Of a DNA stretch of 64,000 bases, positions 1 to 7,790 are shown one piece after another. Origin of the DNA: Parvularcula sp038749595 (GTDB lineage: Bacteria > Pseudomonadota > Alphaproteobacteria > Caulobacterales > Parvularculaceae); NCBI GenBank assembly GCA_038749595.1, contig JBCDHW010000004.1, positions 216,777 to 280,776 on the forward strand. Direction: 5' to 3'. Numbering within the stretch: position 1 is the stretch's first letter; every line of letters begins with the position of its first letter. The notes under the pieces were generated by a model, which ran no database searches, was not told where the DNA came from, and worked only from the letters and a program-made list of their open reading frames with translations. The translations under genes and the position numbers were made by a program.

Positions 1-436
1 CAGCCTGGGTTACAACCCCCATGCGCTCGCCTGCCTGGTGACGATGGCGCAGCTCGTCGGTCATCTGCTTGAAGCGCGTTAAACTCCGTACACGGCTGAA
101 CAGTGCAATATCGTGCACCGGCTTGGTGATAAAGTCGTCAGCACCCGCATTCAGTCCCGCTACCCGGTCCGCCTGCTGATCAAGCGCGGTGACCATGACC
201 ACAGGGATGTGCCACGTCTTCTCTGATTGCTTTAGGTGCTCGCAGGTCTGGAACCCGTCCATCCCCGGCATCATCACGTCGAGCAACACGATATCGGGCT
301 GCTGGCTCTCCGCAATCTCAATCGCTTCTTGGCCGGACAGGGCCGTCACCACCTCAAAGTATTCCGCCCGCAGCTTCGCTTCGAGCAGTTTGACGTTCGG
401 CTCTAGATCATCGACCACCAAAACCCGAGCTGTCAT
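1..436 (-). CDS. pleD: PleD diguanylate cyclase response regulator, N-terminal part (runs off the window)
   Basis: Only the first 145 residues lie in the window; the gene continues past base 1. They form a CheY-like receiver domain starting MTARVLVVDD, with acidic residues at 9-10, the phospho-acceptor Asp53 in LLDVMMPGMDG, the conserved Thr in VTALD and Lys in FITKPVHD. In the PleD family this is followed by a second receiver and a GGDEF domain that makes cyclic di-GMP, neither visible here. It lies 37 bp downstream of divK on the same strand, the divK-pleD arrangement of Caulobacter, where both act in polar cell-cycle signalling. The name rests on the receiver sequence plus this neighbour. 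Confidence 0.88.
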   Translation of the reverse strand, partial: MTARVLVVDDLEPNVKLLEAKLRAEYFEVVTALSGQEAIEIAESQQPDIVLLDVMMPGMDGFQTCEHLKQSEKTWHIPVVMVTALDQQADRVAGLNAGADDFITKPVHDIALFSRVRSLTRFKQMTDELRHRHQAGERMGVVTQA

Positions 437-473
437 CGGCGTACCTCTGAGACCACCTGTCCGTCGCGAAGCC

Positions 474-845
474 TTACGCCAAAACCCTTTTCACTTTCTC
501 AAGGAAAGCCGTGACGCTAATGGGTTTTGCGAGATAATCGTCACAGCCAGCGGCCCGGATGCGCTCTTCGTCGTCTTTCATTGCAAACGCCGTCACCGCG
601 ATGATCGGAATGTCGCGCAACTCAGGTTCCGCCTTGATCTCCCTGGTGACCTCAAGTCCTGATTTTTCAGGCAGTTGGATGTCCATCAAGATAAGGTCCG
701 GCCGATGATCGCGGGCCAAACGAAACGCCTCGTTGCCGTCACCGGTTTGCAAAATACCATAGCCCTGGACCTCCAGGAGGTCGTGAAAGAGCTTCATATT
801 CAGCTCGTTGTCCTCAACGACGAGGATAGTCTTGGCGGCGGTCAT
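474..845 (-). CDS. divK: DivK single-domain response regulator
   Basis: A 123-residue stand-alone receiver. EDNELNMKLFHDLLE near the N-terminus, Asp55 in LILMDIQLPE and the KPISV block are close to Caulobacter DivK. DivK is phosphorylated by PleC/DivJ-type kinases and controls the CtrA pathway through DivL and CckA. An open frame extends upstream to 1055, but that part looks non-coding and overlaps dinB. The start is one of two adjacent ATGs (848 or 845); 845 sits better behind the purine-rich AAAGG. It is probably co-transcribed with pleD. A CtrA-like half-site pair lies about 75 bp upstream. Confidence 0.93.
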   Translation of the reverse strand: MTAAKTILVVEDNELNMKLFHDLLEVQGYGILQTGDGNEAFRLARDHRPDLILMDIQLPEKSGLEVTREIKAEPELRDIPIIAVTAFAMKDDEERIRAAGCDDYLAKPISVTAFLEKVKRVLA

Positions 846-921
846 CATGGCCTTTGTCCATCTTTCCCAGCGCTGCTCAACCGAAACGCACAGCGCCTTC
901 GGTTGGTTTGCGGGACAGCTG

Positions 922-936
922 TTAACCCTCCGTTGA
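922..936. promoter_or_regulatory. CtrA-box-like sequence between divK and dinB
   Basis: TTAA, seven bases, then TTGA (922-925 and 933-936), one mismatch from the TTAA-N7-TTAA CtrA consensus. It is 77 bp upstream of the divK start and just upstream of the dinB GTG. In Caulobacter divK is a CtrA target, so the placement makes sense. The motif is short and degenerate, so this is inference. Confidence 0.35.
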
Positions 937-940
937 TGCT

Positions 941-2224
941 GTGACGAGCGCGCCAGAACCCAGGCTCTGCCTTGGCTGCGGCACAGCCGTTCCTGACCAA
1001 GCCACGCCGCATTGCATAGGATTCGGGTATCTCGCGCACCCGGAGCTCGAATCACTCGGGATCGCCCACGTCGACTGCGATGCGTTTTTCGCCGGCGTCG
1101 AGAAGCGCGACCGCCCCGAGCTGCGCCACGTCCCCGTCGCTGTCGGCGGCGGTGACCGCGGTGTCGTCGCAGCCGCCTGCTACATCGCGCGCAGCTTCGG
1201 CGTTCGCTCCGCCATGCCCTCGTTCAAAGCGAAGCAGCTTTGCCCCGACCTCGTGTTCGTCAAATCGAACTTCGCCGCCTACCGCGAGGCGTCCCAGCAC
1301 GTCCGCGCGATGATGGATGACCTCACGCCCCTCGTCCAACAGGTGTCCATTGACGAGGCGTATCTCGATCTCTCCGGAACCGAGCGGCTCCACGGCCGGT
1401 CGGCTGCTGCGTCGTTGATCCGTATGCAGCGTAAGATCGAGCGCGAGGTCGGCGTCACCGTCTCGGTGGGTCTCAGCCACAACAAAGCGCTGGCCAAGAT
1501 GGCGTCCGAGCTCAAAAAACCCCGCGGCTTCGCGGTCATCGGCAAGGAAGAGACCCTCCGGTTCCTCGCGCCGCTCCCTGTAGACTCGATCCAGGGCGTC
1601 GGGAAAAGCCTGGCCGCAAAGCTTGCACACCACGGCGTCCAGACTATTGGCGACCTGCAAAAGATCAGTATGCGTGACCTCGTGGACCGCTACGGCGAGG
1701 CTGGTCTGCGCCTCCACCACCGCGCCATGGGCCACGACCCCCGCCCCGTGAAAGTCGACCGCGAGACAAAGTCGATTTCCGGTGAAACAACCTTTGCAAA
1801 AGACCTCACGTCAGCGGCCGACCTCGACGATCGTCTCTACGCGATGGCCCAAAAGGTCTCGATCCGCGCGAAAGCCAAAGGCTATGCAGGCCTCGTCATC
1901 ACGCTCAAACTCAAGACCAAAACATTTCGCACACGGACAAGACGAAAGACCCTCGGCATCGCCACCAACCTCGCCGAAGTGATCTTCGAAGTTGGACAAT
2001 CGCTTCTCCGCGAAGAACTGTCCGCACACTCCCGAGACGCATACCGGCTAATCGGTATAGGGATCAGTGACCTGGTGTCCGCAGAAGACGTCCACCTCGA
2101 CCTCGCTTATCCAGAAAAGCACGAACGCCTGCGACATAAGGAAGATGCAATTGGGGCCTTGCGCGCGCGCTTCGGAGAGGGTGTCATCGGGACAATGCGC
2201 GACCGGAGAATCAAAACCAAGTGA
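941..2224 (+). CDS. dinB: DNA polymerase IV (Y-family, DinB)
   Basis: A 427-residue translesion polymerase of usual length. The palm carries the metal-binding HVDCDAFF (Asp45) and the catalytic SIDEAY (136-141). The SVGLSHNKALAKMAS block and the helix-hairpin-helix IQGVGKSLAAKL follow, then the little-finger domain. The N-terminus CLGCGTAVPDQATPHC is a cysteine-rich leader typical of alphaproteobacterial DinB, which supports the GTG start at 941 over a later one. The gene is divergent from divK, and its stop overlaps the next start in GTGA. No LexA box was identified upstream. Confidence 0.95.
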   Translation: MTSAPEPRLCLGCGTAVPDQATPHCIGFGYLAHPELESLGIAHVDCDAFFAGVEKRDRPELRHVPVAVGGGDRGVVAAACYIARSFGVRSAMPSFKAKQLCPDLVFVKSNFAAYREASQHVRAMMDDLTPLVQQVSIDEAYLDLSGTERLHGRSAAASLIRMQRKIEREVGVTVSVGLSHNKALAKMASELKKPRGFAVIGKEETLRFLAPLPVDSIQGVGKSLAAKLAHHGVQTIGDLQKISMRDLVDRYGEAGLRLHHRAMGHDPRPVKVDRETKSISGETTFAKDLTSAADLDDRLYAMAQKVSIRAKAKGYAGLVITLKLKTKTFRTRTRRKTLGIATNLAEVIFEVGQSLLREELSAHSRDAYRLIGIGISDLVSAEDVHLDLAYPEKHERLRHKEDAIGALRARFGEGVIGTMRDRRIKTK

Positions 2225-2682
2225 CGACAATCGAAGACAAGCTTGCCAAGCGCGGGTTCACACTGCCCGCCGCCGCTGCACCGCTCGCCAATTATGTGCC
2301 GTTTATTCAATCACGTAACCTGGTTTTCATTTCGGGCCAGCTGCCCATCGAGAACGGTGAGATCCTCACCGGAAGACTGGGCGAAACGATGACCACGGAG
2401 CAAGGCCAGCATGCAGCTGCGCTTTGTGCTGTTGGCATTGTCGCCCAGATCAAGGCCGCCCTCGGCGGCGATTTCGGACGCATCCGGGACCTTGTGAAAA
2501 TCGAGGGCTTCGTCAATGCCGTTCCGGAGTTCACGGAGCATCCCGAGGTCGTCAACGGCGCCTCGGACCTCGTCGCTGACCTTTTCTGCGCGCGCGGCAA
2601 ACATTGCCGTACCGCCGTGGGCGTCAGCTCCCTACCCCGCGGCGCTGCTGTCGAGGTCGCCGCCATCTTCTCCGTCGATTAG
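2221..2682 (+). CDS. RidA/YjgF family enamine/imine deaminase
   Basis: A 153-residue member of the longer RidA subgroup (GFTLPAAAAPLANYVP, then FISGQLPIENGE). RidA proteins are small cytoplasmic trimers that hydrolyse reactive enamines/imines from PLP enzymes; the active-site Arg is the one in CRTAVGVSSLPRGAAVEV. The GTG start overlaps the dinB stop by four bases, suggesting translational coupling. The last 51 bp overlap convergently with the 3' end of lpxB. Substrate cannot be told from the sequence. Confidence 0.9.
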   Translation: MTTIEDKLAKRGFTLPAAAAPLANYVPFIQSRNLVFISGQLPIENGEILTGRLGETMTTEQGQHAAALCAVGIVAQIKAALGGDFGRIRDLVKIEGFVNAVPEFTEHPEVVNGASDLVADLFCARGKHCRTAVGVSSLPRGAAVEVAAIFSVD

Positions 2683-3810
2683 CGCAAGGATAGCGCGCGC
2701 AGCCGCCCGGGAAGGGTCTTCCGTACCCAGCAGCTGCGGCAACAGCGTCTCAAACGCAGAAATTTGCCGTGCCCGGACGTTTTCATCGCTCAGCAGCAGG
2801 ACCAATTCCGCGGTCAAACGCTCTGCCGTACACGCACTTTGCACCCGCTCCGGTATAATCTCCTCACCGGCTGCCACGTTAAGGACGGATATGTAGGGCG
2901 TAATCATCACCCGCTTCGCCCAAAACGCGGTAAGCGGACCAAGGCGGTAAGCCGTGACCATTGGCGTGTGCGCAAGTGCCAGTTCTGTGGTCACGGTCCC
3001 CGACGCTGCGAGAGCAACATCCGCCGCGTGAAACGCATCAAATCGCTCCTTACCCGGAACAATTAAGGCGGACTGCTCCCACTGCTCCGCCTGCGCTTGA
3101 ACTTGCGCTGCCACATTCTGCGCTGCAACCACAACGCCGCGAACGTCTGAAAAGCGTTGCCGAACAGCGGCATAGGTTGCGCCAAAGACAGGCATCAAAC
3201 GCTTAACTTCGCCGCGCCGACTGCCCGGAAGGATCAACAGAAGCCGCTGGCTTGTGAGGTTATGACGCTCACGGAAGTTCCCGACTGCCCCTAGCCGCGC
3301 CCGGGTCTCTTGAAAGTTGGGGTTGCCGATAAACTGCGCCGCTCCGCCCTCCCCGGCGAACAACGCAGGCTCAAAAGGCAGTAAGCAGAGGATAACATCA
3401 AAAAGCTCCGCCGCCATTTTCGCGCGCTTCGGCCGCGATGCCCAGACTTGCGGCGCGGCCAGCTTCACCAACTTGGTCGACGGCGAAACGGCCTTCACCT
3501 TCTCAGCCACCATTTTTGAAAAGGACCAACTGTCAATAAAAACAGCGACATCAGGCCTATAATGGCTGCAGAGCTCTACCACACCGCGCGTTATTGTCCG
3601 TGCACGCGGAAGGGCCTTGAGCGCATCAACTGGCCCCATCACCGCGAGTTGCTCCGTAGGAAGATCACCGATCAACCCCTCCGCGCGCATCGCGCTTCCC
3701 CCGGCGCCAATGAACCGGACTCCGGGACGCAGTTCGCGCAGCACACGCATCAACGATGCGCCCATGGCATCACCCGAGGGCTCAGCCGCCGTGAGAAGGA
3801 CCGTGGTCAA
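2632..3810 (-). CDS. lpxB: Lipid-A-disaccharide synthase LpxB
   Basis: A 392-residue GT19 glycosyltransferase. It joins lipid X to UDP-2,3-diacylglucosamine to make the disaccharide precursor of lipid A at the inner face of the inner membrane. Visible signatures are AAEPSGDAMGASLMR, GAGGSAMRAEG, VFIDSWSFS, APQVWASRPKRA, the nucleotide-site LPGSRRGEVKRL and the C-terminal ASGTVTTELAL. Its ATG overlaps the lpxI stop in ATGA. It is the last gene of the envelope operon, and its tail overlaps the convergent ridA by 51 bp. Confidence 0.96.
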   Translation of the reverse strand: MTTVLLTAAEPSGDAMGASLMRVLRELRPGVRFIGAGGSAMRAEGLIGDLPTEQLAVMGPVDALKALPRARTITRGVVELCSHYRPDVAVFIDSWSFSKMVAEKVKAVSPSTKLVKLAAPQVWASRPKRAKMAAELFDVILCLLPFEPALFAGEGGAAQFIGNPNFQETRARLGAVGNFRERHNLTSQRLLLILPGSRRGEVKRLMPVFGATYAAVRQRFSDVRGVVVAAQNVAAQVQAQAEQWEQSALIVPGKERFDAFHAADVALAASGTVTTELALAHTPMVTAYRLGPLTAFWAKRVMITPYISVLNVAAGEEIIPERVQSACTAERLTAELVLLLSDENVRARQISAFETLLPQLLGTEDPSRAAARAILALIDGEDGGDLDSSAAG

Positions 3811-4691
3811 TGGCCTGACAAGTCGTCGTCGGAAAACGCGTAGACAAAAACGCCAAGGCGATCGGCCTCGTCACGAACGTCCGCGTGATCGATCACCAAC
3901 GCCCGACCAGCGCGCACGGCGATACCGGCTAATCCAGCTTCGCAAACACCCCGTACGGTCTGTGCACCAATCGTCGGCATGTCGACCCGCAGCTCTTGCT
4001 CTGGCTTGGGCACCTTGACCAGCACACCGCTGCGCTGACCTTCCGTACCCGGCTCATCGCCTTTGAGAGACGCAGGCAACGCGGCGCAGCGGGCCAGCAT
4101 CGCATCGGTGCCCTCTGCCGCCTCAATCGCGAGGACAAATCCTCGGCGCACCACGGCTCCTTGCCCAACGTCAAACGGACCTAATGCTTCAATCAGCGAA
4201 GCCGCTTTTCGGATGTCAGAAAAGTCCTCCGTGGACGGCTGGATGGCACCGACCGAGCCCTGAGCGATCTCAAGTGCTCCAGCCGCTTCCTCGGCGCCCA
4301 CCACCTGAAATCCCTCTTTTTCAAAGACTTCCACAATCACATCAATGATCGCGCCATCACCCCTCCGCGCAGCGTTCACCACACGCGGGAGCAAGGCCGC
4401 CCCGCGCCAGTCGGGCTTGAGTTGCGCAAAGTTCGGCCGCCTGACGATCCCAGCGAAACAAACGGCATCGCACCCTTCCGCCTGCAGACTTTTCAAGATC
4501 GCACCAACTTCAGCAATCGAATGGTCCCGAAAAGAGAACTTCTCGAGGGCCTCCTCGTCGGTCAGCCGAACGACGAACGCGGGTGCGCCGCGACTGGCCT
4601 CCGCTTCGGCGATCCGTACAGGAAGCATACCGTCGCCGGCAATGATGCCCAGCCTTTTCCAGCCTGGCGATCGCCCTATTTTGGCAGACAT
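3807..4691 (-). CDS. lpxI: UDP-2,3-diacylglucosamine pyrophosphatase LpxI
   Basis: A 294-residue protein of the LpxI (DUF1009) family, the alphaproteobacterial replacement for LpxH. It cleaves UDP-2,3-diacylglucosamine to lipid X plus UMP. Diagnostic segments are GIIAGDGMLPVRIAEA, CFAGIVRRPNFAQLKPDW, RRGDGAIIDVIVEVFE and the catalytic-domain stretch KPEQELRVDMPTIGAQTV. It overlaps lpxA upstream by 16 bp and lpxB downstream by 4 bp. No LpxH is seen in the operon, consistent with LpxI supplying this step. Confidence 0.95.
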   Translation of the reverse strand: MSAKIGRSPGWKRLGIIAGDGMLPVRIAEAEASRGAPAFVVRLTDEEALEKFSFRDHSIAEVGAILKSLQAEGCDAVCFAGIVRRPNFAQLKPDWRGAALLPRVVNAARRGDGAIIDVIVEVFEKEGFQVVGAEEAAGALEIAQGSVGAIQPSTEDFSDIRKAASLIEALGPFDVGQGAVVRRGFVLAIEAAEGTDAMLARCAALPASLKGDEPGTEGQRSGVLVKVPKPEQELRVDMPTIGAQTVRGVCEAGLAGIAVRAGRALVIDHADVRDEADRLGVFVYAFSDDDLSGH

Positions 4692-5464
4692 AGCGAACGA
4701 TGCGCCGACGACGCACGCATAAAATCAACCATTTCCATGACTTCCGGCGTGTCTTTATACGCTTCAGCCACATCGGCGATGCGTTCGTCGAGCGTTCCCT
4801 CCTGGGCAAACAACAAACGGTAGGCAGCGCGGATGGCATGGATCGTTTTCCGCTCCATGCCCCGGCGCTTCATCCCAACGATGTTCAAACCTTCAAGGTT
4901 GGCGCGGTTACCGAGAACGGACCCATACGGAATAACATCGCCGACAACGATAGCGCCGCCGCCGATAAACGAATAATTGCCAATGCGTGTGAACTGATGA
5001 ATGGCCACCAGGCCAGAGATAAACACGCCGTCGCCAATGGTAATATGGCCCCCAAGCGTGGCGTTGTTCGCCATGATCACCTGGTCACCCAAGATGCAAT
5101 CATGTGCCACGTGCGCGCCGACCATGAACAGGCATTCGTCGCCGACGACCGTTTCCCCGCCACCTTTAACGGTCCCGGGATTCATGGTGACATGTTCGCG
5201 AATTTGATTCCGTTTACCGACTTTCAGTGTTGTCGGCTCGCCGTTATAGGCCAGGTGCTGGGGCGGTGTGCCAAGCACGGCGAACGGCATGATCTCGCAC
5301 TCTTCGCCAACGTCCGTATGCCCCAGAACCACCGCATGCGGATGAAGCTTACACCGATCACCAATCCTCGCGTTGGCGCCAACGTGAACAAAGGGTGCAA
5401 TTTCAACGCCTTCGCCGATTTCTGCGCCGTCCTCAACGATGGCGCGCGGGTGAATGCCGGCCAT
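4676..5464 (-). CDS. lpxA: UDP-N-acetylglucosamine O-acyltransferase LpxA
   Basis: A 262-residue left-handed beta-helix acyltransferase that starts lipid A synthesis by moving a 3-hydroxyacyl chain from ACP to UDP-GlcNAc. Hexapeptide repeats run from IHPRAIVEDGAEIGEG through about residue 190. The catalytic His is in VGAHVAHDCILGD, and GSVLGNRANLEGLNIVGMKRRG is the LpxA signature before the helical C-terminus. Its ATG shares one base with the fabZ stop (TAATG), so the two are likely translated together. Confidence 0.97.
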   Translation of the reverse strand: MAGIHPRAIVEDGAEIGEGVEIAPFVHVGANARIGDRCKLHPHAVVLGHTDVGEECEIMPFAVLGTPPQHLAYNGEPTTLKVGKRNQIREHVTMNPGTVKGGGETVVGDECLFMVGAHVAHDCILGDQVIMANNATLGGHITIGDGVFISGLVAIHQFTRIGNYSFIGGGAIVVGDVIPYGSVLGNRANLEGLNIVGMKRRGMERKTIHAIRAAYRLLFAQEGTLDERIADVAEAYKDTPEVMEMVDFMRASSAHRSLCLPK

Positions 5465-5928
5465 TACCGCGGCTCCGTCAGCATCGCCTTGAACTCGGCC
5501 TCGGCCACCACCTGGCCATCGACCTTGGCGATCCCTTGGTATTTCCAGACCGGAGGACGGCGCGTCGCCACCGAGACGTGCAAGCGAAGTTGGTCACCGG
5601 GAACGACCGGTTTGCGGAACTTCGCTTTGTCGACGCCCATGAACAGCACAACCTTACCCTCGGGATCAATATCATCCGTGTACGCAGTATAAGCAGCGGC
5701 AGCCTGGGCCATCGCCTCAATAATCAGCACACCGGGCATCACCGGCATCTGCGGGAAGTGCCCTTCGAAATAGGGCTCATTGTTGGTCACGTTTTTGATC
5801 CCCACGGCGCCGTCCGTTTTCGTGATCTCGACAACCTTGTCGATCATCAAGAACGGATAGCGGTGGGGCAGCAGCTTTTTGATGCCGTTAAGGTCGACGT
5901 CGGGCAAGAAATCGGTGGGTTCTGTCAT
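5464..5928 (-). CDS. fabZ: 3-hydroxyacyl-ACP dehydratase FabZ
   Basis: A 154-residue hot-dog-fold dehydratase of fatty acid elongation. It carries LLPHRYPFLMIDKV, the catalytic His in EGHFPQMPVMPGVL and the catalytic Glu in IIEAMAQ. The frame is open further upstream, but the ATG at 5928 overlaps the lpxD stop in ATGA and gives the usual FabZ length, so that start is preferred. FabZ and LpxA/LpxD compete for 3-hydroxyacyl-ACP, which is why the genes are usually grouped. Confidence 0.96.
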   Translation of the reverse strand: MTEPTDFLPDVDLNGIKKLLPHRYPFLMIDKVVEITKTDGAVGIKNVTNNEPYFEGHFPQMPVMPGVLIIEAMAQAAAAYTAYTDDIDPEGKVVLFMGVDKAKFRKPVVPGDQLRLHVSVATRRPPVWKYQGIAKVDGQVVAEAEFKAMLTEPR

Positions 5929-6926
5929 GTCTTTTTGCTGGCTAGTCGGCCGAGGGCCGATGTCTCTTTCATCCATTGGCGCACGGGCTTAGCCGGAAAT
6001 CCGCCGACCCGATCGCCTGCTTCTACGTCACGCATAACACCGGCGCGCGCCACCAGGACAGCACCGTTCCCCACACTGATGTGGTCGGCCATGCCGACCT
6101 GCCCACCCATCATCACGTCGTCACCGATGGTGCAAGAACCTGAGATCCCCGTGTGGCTAGCCATCAGTACACGTTGGCCCAGCTGGCAATTGTGGCCGAT
6201 CTGGCAGAGATTATCGATCTTACACTGATCATCCAGCGTTGTATCGCGCAGCATCCCGCGGTCGACCGTTGCGTTGGCGCCGATGTCGACCGCGTCGCCG
6301 AGGATCACCCGGCCGAGCTGGGGGATATAGACTGGCCCGGTTGGTCCCGGGGCATATCCAAAACCAGCCTCGCCGACCCGTGCACCGCCGGAGATCCGAC
6401 AACTCTCACCAAGGATCGCGTGGGTCACCGATGCGCCCGGCCCGACAAAGCAGCGTGCGCCAATCACCACGCCGTGCCCGATATACGCCCCAGCAGCGAT
6501 GACGCAGCCCGGGCCGACTTTTGCCCCAGGCGCGATCACGGCCGATGCGTGTACGCGAGCGCCAGGGTCAACCTCAGCAGGCGCGTCCGCCCCAGCGTCG
6601 ACGCCGCTTTCTTCCCGGCTTGAGAACATCGAAGATGCGACCTGCGCGAAGGCCAGCTTCGGGCTCTTCGCTTCGATCACCGCGTCCGCCGCATCAGGGA
6701 CGTCACCGCCGCTTCCTTCGGGGACGATCAGCAGCCCCACATGGGGCAGCGTCGGCACGCCTTTCTCAGCAAACGCGACGGCGCCGTCTCCGCCAACGTG
6801 AGCCTCGGCCACAGCGAAGATTTCGCGGTCGGCGCCCCGCACAACAACACCGCCGCAGATCTCAGCTGCGGCGGCGACGCTGCGTGTCCCGTGGGAGACG
6901 AAGAAGCGCGGATCAGGAAAAGCCAT
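5925..6926 (-). CDS. lpxD: UDP-3-O-acylglucosamine N-acyltransferase LpxD
   Basis: A 333-residue LpxD with the expected layout: an N-terminal UDP-binding domain (about 1-110), a left-handed beta-helix of hexapeptide repeats (PGARVHASAVIAPGAKVGPG onward) and a short C-terminal helix ending WMKETSALGRLASKKT. The catalytic His is in CQIGHNCQLG. It adds the N-linked 3-hydroxyacyl chain in lipid A synthesis. It is 48 bp downstream of skp and overlaps fabZ by 4 bp. Confidence 0.96.
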   Translation of the reverse strand: MAFPDPRFFVSHGTRSVAAAAEICGGVVVRGADREIFAVAEAHVGGDGAVAFAEKGVPTLPHVGLLIVPEGSGGDVPDAADAVIEAKSPKLAFAQVASSMFSSREESGVDAGADAPAEVDPGARVHASAVIAPGAKVGPGCVIAAGAYIGHGVVIGARCFVGPGASVTHAILGESCRISGGARVGEAGFGYAPGPTGPVYIPQLGRVILGDAVDIGANATVDRGMLRDTTLDDQCKIDNLCQIGHNCQLGQRVLMASHTGISGSCTIGDDVMMGGQVGMADHISVGNGAVLVARAGVMRDVEAGDRVGGFPAKPVRQWMKETSALGRLASKKT

Positions 6927-6974
6927 AGCGTCGGGTCCAGCGCGGGACCAGCTGCGCCGCTCCCGTCGGTCGTG

Positions 6975-7655
6975 TTATTGTTGGGCTGCTGCTTGGATTG
7001 ATTGCTGCCCCAGTGCCAAGACCTGACGACGGCCAACGGCTTCCATTTGCTGAAGCGCGATTTGCTGCTCCAGCTGCTGGCGGATTTGTGTCCGCTCTTC
7101 CGCACTCGTCGTTGGCTTCACGACCTGGATCGAAGCGATTGTTTTGTTGAGCTGTTTCAGAACGTCCTGGGTGACGTCAGGCGCCCCGCCTGCGTAAACG
7201 ACCATCGCGCTGTCGATCACAACGGCGCCTTTGCGCTTCTTCGCCACCGCCTCAACGGCTTGGTTGAGCGGGTCTTCGAGCTGCGCAAGCGCGTTGTTCT
7301 GAGCGACGGTCAGCTCGCGGTTCGCGATCTCTTGGTCGACGAGTAGGTCGAGCTCTTGATTGGTCAGCGCTGCCGCGCGCTGTTGAAAGTCTTCTTTGCT
7401 GAGCGTTTCACGGGTGGCCTGCAGCGACTGAAGACCTTGTTGCAATGAAGACTCGCGCTGTTGCAGTGCATTTTGCGCCTGGTCGCGAACAGTCGTCAGC
7501 TGTGCTGTTATCGACTTAAATGCTTCGCTTTCCGTAATGACCGTTTGCCGGTCGATGAGGACAACGGTCGCCCCGCGTTGGGCGAGAGCTTGGCCGCCGA
7601 GCGTGGCCACCGAGAGAGCGGCCACGAGGCCTGCAACAAGACGCTTCAACATCAT
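6975..7655 (-). CDS. OmpH/Skp-family periplasmic chaperone
   Basis: A secreted 226-residue protein. The start at 7655 follows GGAAAG and gives a signal peptide MLKRLVAGLVAALSVATLGG ending QALAQ; the longer open frame from 7703 would spoil it. The mature part VVLIDRQTVITESEAFKSI is the OmpH family opening, followed by a Gln-rich coiled coil (about 55-145) forming the tentacles that hold unfolded outer-membrane proteins. The C-terminus is Gln/Ala-rich and ends AAAQQ. Its place between bamA and lpxD is the usual one for skp. Confidence 0.93.
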   Translation of the reverse strand: MMLKRLVAGLVAALSVATLGGQALAQRGATVVLIDRQTVITESEAFKSITAQLTTVRDQAQNALQQRESSLQQGLQSLQATRETLSKEDFQQRAAALTNQELDLLVDQEIANRELTVAQNNALAQLEDPLNQAVEAVAKKRKGAVVIDSAMVVYAGGAPDVTQDVLKQLNKTIASIQVVKPTTSAEERTQIRQQLEQQIALQQMEAVGRRQVLALGQQSIQAAAQQ

Positions 7656-7790
7656 TTTCTTTCCTTGCCCCCGAGGGATGTACAGAGGTTCCGCTGCGTG
7701 CATGCCTCAAGCAGCCGCAAAAATCCATGCAGACCGGCTTATCTTTCTGGTTATCCGTCGCGGCAGCAAGACCCAGCCGCTGCGACGCGT

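Noticed and set aside
4700..5692. 330-residue plus-strand ORF opposite lpxA and fabZ
   Set aside because: Antisense shadow; both genes opposite are unmistakable, and the frame has no family features.
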